64,000 bases of DNA, taken from positions 496,001-560,000 of the forward strand of contig NZ_FTNY01000004.1 of the NCBI RefSeq assembly GCF_900156575.1. Reading direction: 5' to 3'. Both the position numbers and the translations under genes were made by a program. The DNA comes from Chryseobacterium shigense (GTDB taxonomy: Bacteria > Bacteroidota > Bacteroidia > Flavobacteriales > Weeksellaceae). Below the pieces are notes generated by a model. That model made no database searches, was not told where the DNA came from, and was given only the letters and a program-made list of their open reading frames with translations. Shown piece by piece: positions 62,646 to 64,000 of this stretch (positions are counted from its first letter, which is position 1; each line of letters opens with the position of its first letter).

Positions 62646-63415
62646 TGGTTTCAGAGATGGTATTACAAAACCTTATTGAAAAATTCCTCAGTCTTTCTGA
62701 AGGTAAGCTCACCGCACAGGAATGGATGGACTGGTTTGACGATCATAAAGACGTCGTAGAAAAAATATGCGGGAGAACTGCTTTTCTTAAAATAAAAACT
62801 AAAGAAAGTTTCAGTGATATCCGCAATGCCTACATCGGCCAGCTGGGCGCTTTTGACTGGTTAAAATCCATGAACATCAATACCCCTTTTTCTGAACTTT
62901 ATAAAAAAGGTTGGGAGAAAGAATTTGATGATTTCTGCAAAGCCGAAAAACAAAAAGAAAAACAGCTTCAGAAAGAAGTTGAACATCAATTCGGATATTT
63001 AAAAAACAGCTATCCGAAATTGTTCAGACAATTAACCCGCTCATACAGCAGCTCTGACCTCATCGAAACGGGGATAACAAAGGATTTGATTCATAACAAA
63101 GAAAAAGAACTTTCTATCCAATTGCCAGAAGATCTGATCGCTTGGTATCAAGATGTATCTATCTTAAAACTGGAAGGTATAGAAATCGATTTTGAGGAAT
63201 TAAGTACGGAAACGATTCAAAAAAAACAATACTTCGTCTTGGGAGAATTCTGGTTATATGGTGATGGAGATCAGTTGCTGTACAGTTTGGAGAATCAAAA
63301 TATTTATGTATTTGCCCATGAAAATGCGCCTCCTAAAGTAATAAAAATTGCGAGTTCATTATCTGATTTCATCGAGAGAAAAGTAGTGACTTATTTAAAA
63401 GAATACGAATCCTAA
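62645..63415 (+). CDS. SMI1/KNR4 family protein
   Basis: The 256-residue protein has a helical N-terminal part (about residues 1-130) and a SMI1/KNR4-like C-terminal domain (IHNKEKELSIQLPEDLIAWYQDV near 150-173, then EFWLYGDGDQLLYSLENQNIYVFAHEN). SMI1/KNR4 domains in bacteria are frequently immunity proteins. Here the pair DUF4272-SMI1 stands without an obvious toxin gene. The ATG overlaps the previous stop by one base. Confidence 0.72.
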   Translation: MVSEMVLQNLIEKFLSLSEGKLTAQEWMDWFDDHKDVVEKICGRTAFLKIKTKESFSDIRNAYIGQLGAFDWLKSMNINTPFSELYKKGWEKEFDDFCKAEKQKEKQLQKEVEHQFGYLKNSYPKLFRQLTRSYSSSDLIETGITKDLIHNKEKELSIQLPEDLIAWYQDVSILKLEGIEIDFEELSTETIQKKQYFVLGEFWLYGDGDQLLYSLENQNIYVFAHENAPPKVIKIASSLSDFIERKVVTYLKEYES

Positions 63416-63446
63416 AAAAATTATTCCAGATCGGAGTGATTTTTTT
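63415..63446 (+). terminator. Hairpin terminator before the FMN riboswitch
   Basis: A stem of about 13 pairs with two G-T wobbles (63415-63427 with 63433-63445), closed by AGATC, runs into T residues just after the SMI1 stop codon. Confidence 0.55.
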
Positions 63447-63590
63447 TGTTTCATGGGAGCCACCTCTCAATACCTCCAAAAATTTCTTCTCCAATTCAAA
63501 AAACTTCCCGAAATTTGTGGTCTGTGCGTTAAATATAATCAATGAAATAAAATTTTAAATCAGAACATACAGTAAAACTTAGTATAAGTT

Positions 63591-63708
63591 TTCTTCGGGG
63601 CAGGGTGAAATTCCCTACCGGCGGTTACAGTCCGCGACTCCTTTCTTTTGAAGGGACTGATTTGGTGAAATTCCAAAACCGACAGTTACAGTCTGGATGG
63701 GAGAAGAA
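63591..63708 (+). promoter_or_regulatory. FMN riboswitch (RFN element)
   Basis: The conserved RFN core is clear. It starts with TCTTCGGGGCAGGGTGAAAT, continues with CCCTACCGGCGG and CAGTCCGCGA, and then GACTGATTTGGTGAAATTCC and CGACAGTTACAGTCTGG. A P1 stem is formed by TTCTTC near 63591 and GAGAAGAA near 63708. It senses flavin mononucleotide and controls the downstream ribB. A hairpin beyond it (about 63708-63762, ATGAAACGG pairing with CCGTATTTCAT) may be the expression platform. Confidence 0.92.
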
Positions 63709-63802
63709 AATGAAACGGTCAGTAAGATTCCTTACGGGCTTATTGTGCCGTATTTCATTTCCATGTACCGAAGACTATTTTAACTTTTAAAAGTAAAATA
63801 AC

Positions 63803-64000
63803 ATGGAAAAATTATTAGAACAATTTGGAGCGACCTCCACAGAACGTGTAGAAAATGCACTTCTAAAACTACAACAGGGAAAAGGTATTCTTTTAGTAGA
63901 TGATGAAAACCGTGAAAACGAAGGCGATATCATCTTTCCCGCATCCACCATTACAGAAAAAGACATGGCACTTCTGATCCGGGAATGCAGCGGCATCGTT
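63803..64000 (+). CDS. ribB: 3,4-dihydroxy-2-butanone 4-phosphate synthase (3' end outside the window)
   Basis: This enzyme makes the four-carbon precursor of riboflavin from ribulose 5-phosphate. Only the first 66 codons are present. They start [28 protein letters not shown] and contain the active-site strand [11 protein letters not shown] (metal and substrate acid residues), then [10 protein letters not shown]. The start resembles the stand-alone RibB of E. coli. The downstream part is needed to exclude a RibBA fusion. The FMN riboswitch upstream controls it. Confidence 0.9.
   Translation, partial: MEKLLEQFGATSTERVENALLKLQQGKGILLVDDENRENEGDIIFPASTITEKDMALLIRECSGIV

Overview
The window looks like a chromosomal segment of a Flavobacteriia member close to Chryseobacterium (Bacteroidota). 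The evidence is low-GC DNA, a SusC/RagA receptor, a subtilase with a type IX secretion (T9SS) C-terminal domain, promoters of the TAnnTTTG type, few Shine-Dalgarno sequences and many families typical of Flavobacteriia. I saw no rRNA, tRNA, CRISPR array, integrase, transposase or phage structural gene. Taxonomy is inferred from protein character only.

Left part (1-31.4 kb), mostly core genes. A SusC/RagA receptor running off the left edge is followed by rnhB, yidC, pyrG, a two-gene orphan pair (6362-7397) and a lipid-metabolism cluster (7446-14278). That cluster resembles E. coli ynbABCD: CDP-alcohol transferase, CdsA-like synthase, PAP2/dual-specificity phosphatase, and hydrolase-methyltransferase fusion. 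A patatin-like protein with altered catalytic residues and a short-chain dehydrogenase are added, and a 138-bp tandem repeat sits in the middle. Next come a YceI protein, radA, a methyltransferase/VanW/AcpH run, a DUF6702 protein, a T9SS subtilase, a HupE/UreJ-like protein and an M1 peptidase. A rearrangement scar joins a LytTR domain to a broken dicarboxylate symporter. A double-glycine leader peptide precedes groES and groEL, which are separated by an inserted four-helix-bundle gene.

Accessory region (31.4-44.5 kb). Immediately after groEL lies an AT-rich, cassette-like region. The 3' end of groEL with its terminator recurs once as a diverged 177-bp copy, and the terminator alone recurs twice more. 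These four copies (A-D) frame modules. The cargo is two predicted PD-(D/E)xK nucleases, an XRE regulator with a 28-bp perfect palindrome and a nested-stem RNA element, secreted proteins, and gene remnants. Several genes are followed within a few bases of the stop codon by half-sites with a TAAC core. One complete attC-like palindrome (35410-35543) is present. The pattern resembles an integron-type cassette cluster without an integrase. A 172-bp inverted-repeat element and an 83-bp tandem repeat also lie here.

Right part (44.5-64 kb). This holds metabolic and stress genes and many single-copy proteins of unknown function: amidohydrolase, aldo/keto reductase, the DUF2157/DUF4401-like/GDYXXLXY membrane trio, DUF2461, VOC, a serine hydrolase, and a TetR regulator with a palindromic operator beside an acetylesterase-like gene. 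It also holds an Arr rifampin ADP-ribosyltransferase, GNAT, lipoproteins, a beta-propeller protein, an alpha/beta hydrolase and an overlapping DUF4272-SMI1/KNR4 pair. The window ends with an FMN riboswitch and the first 66 codons of ribB.

The best candidates for an undescribed system are the groEL-tail/attC-like cassette region and the ynb-like phospholipid cluster.
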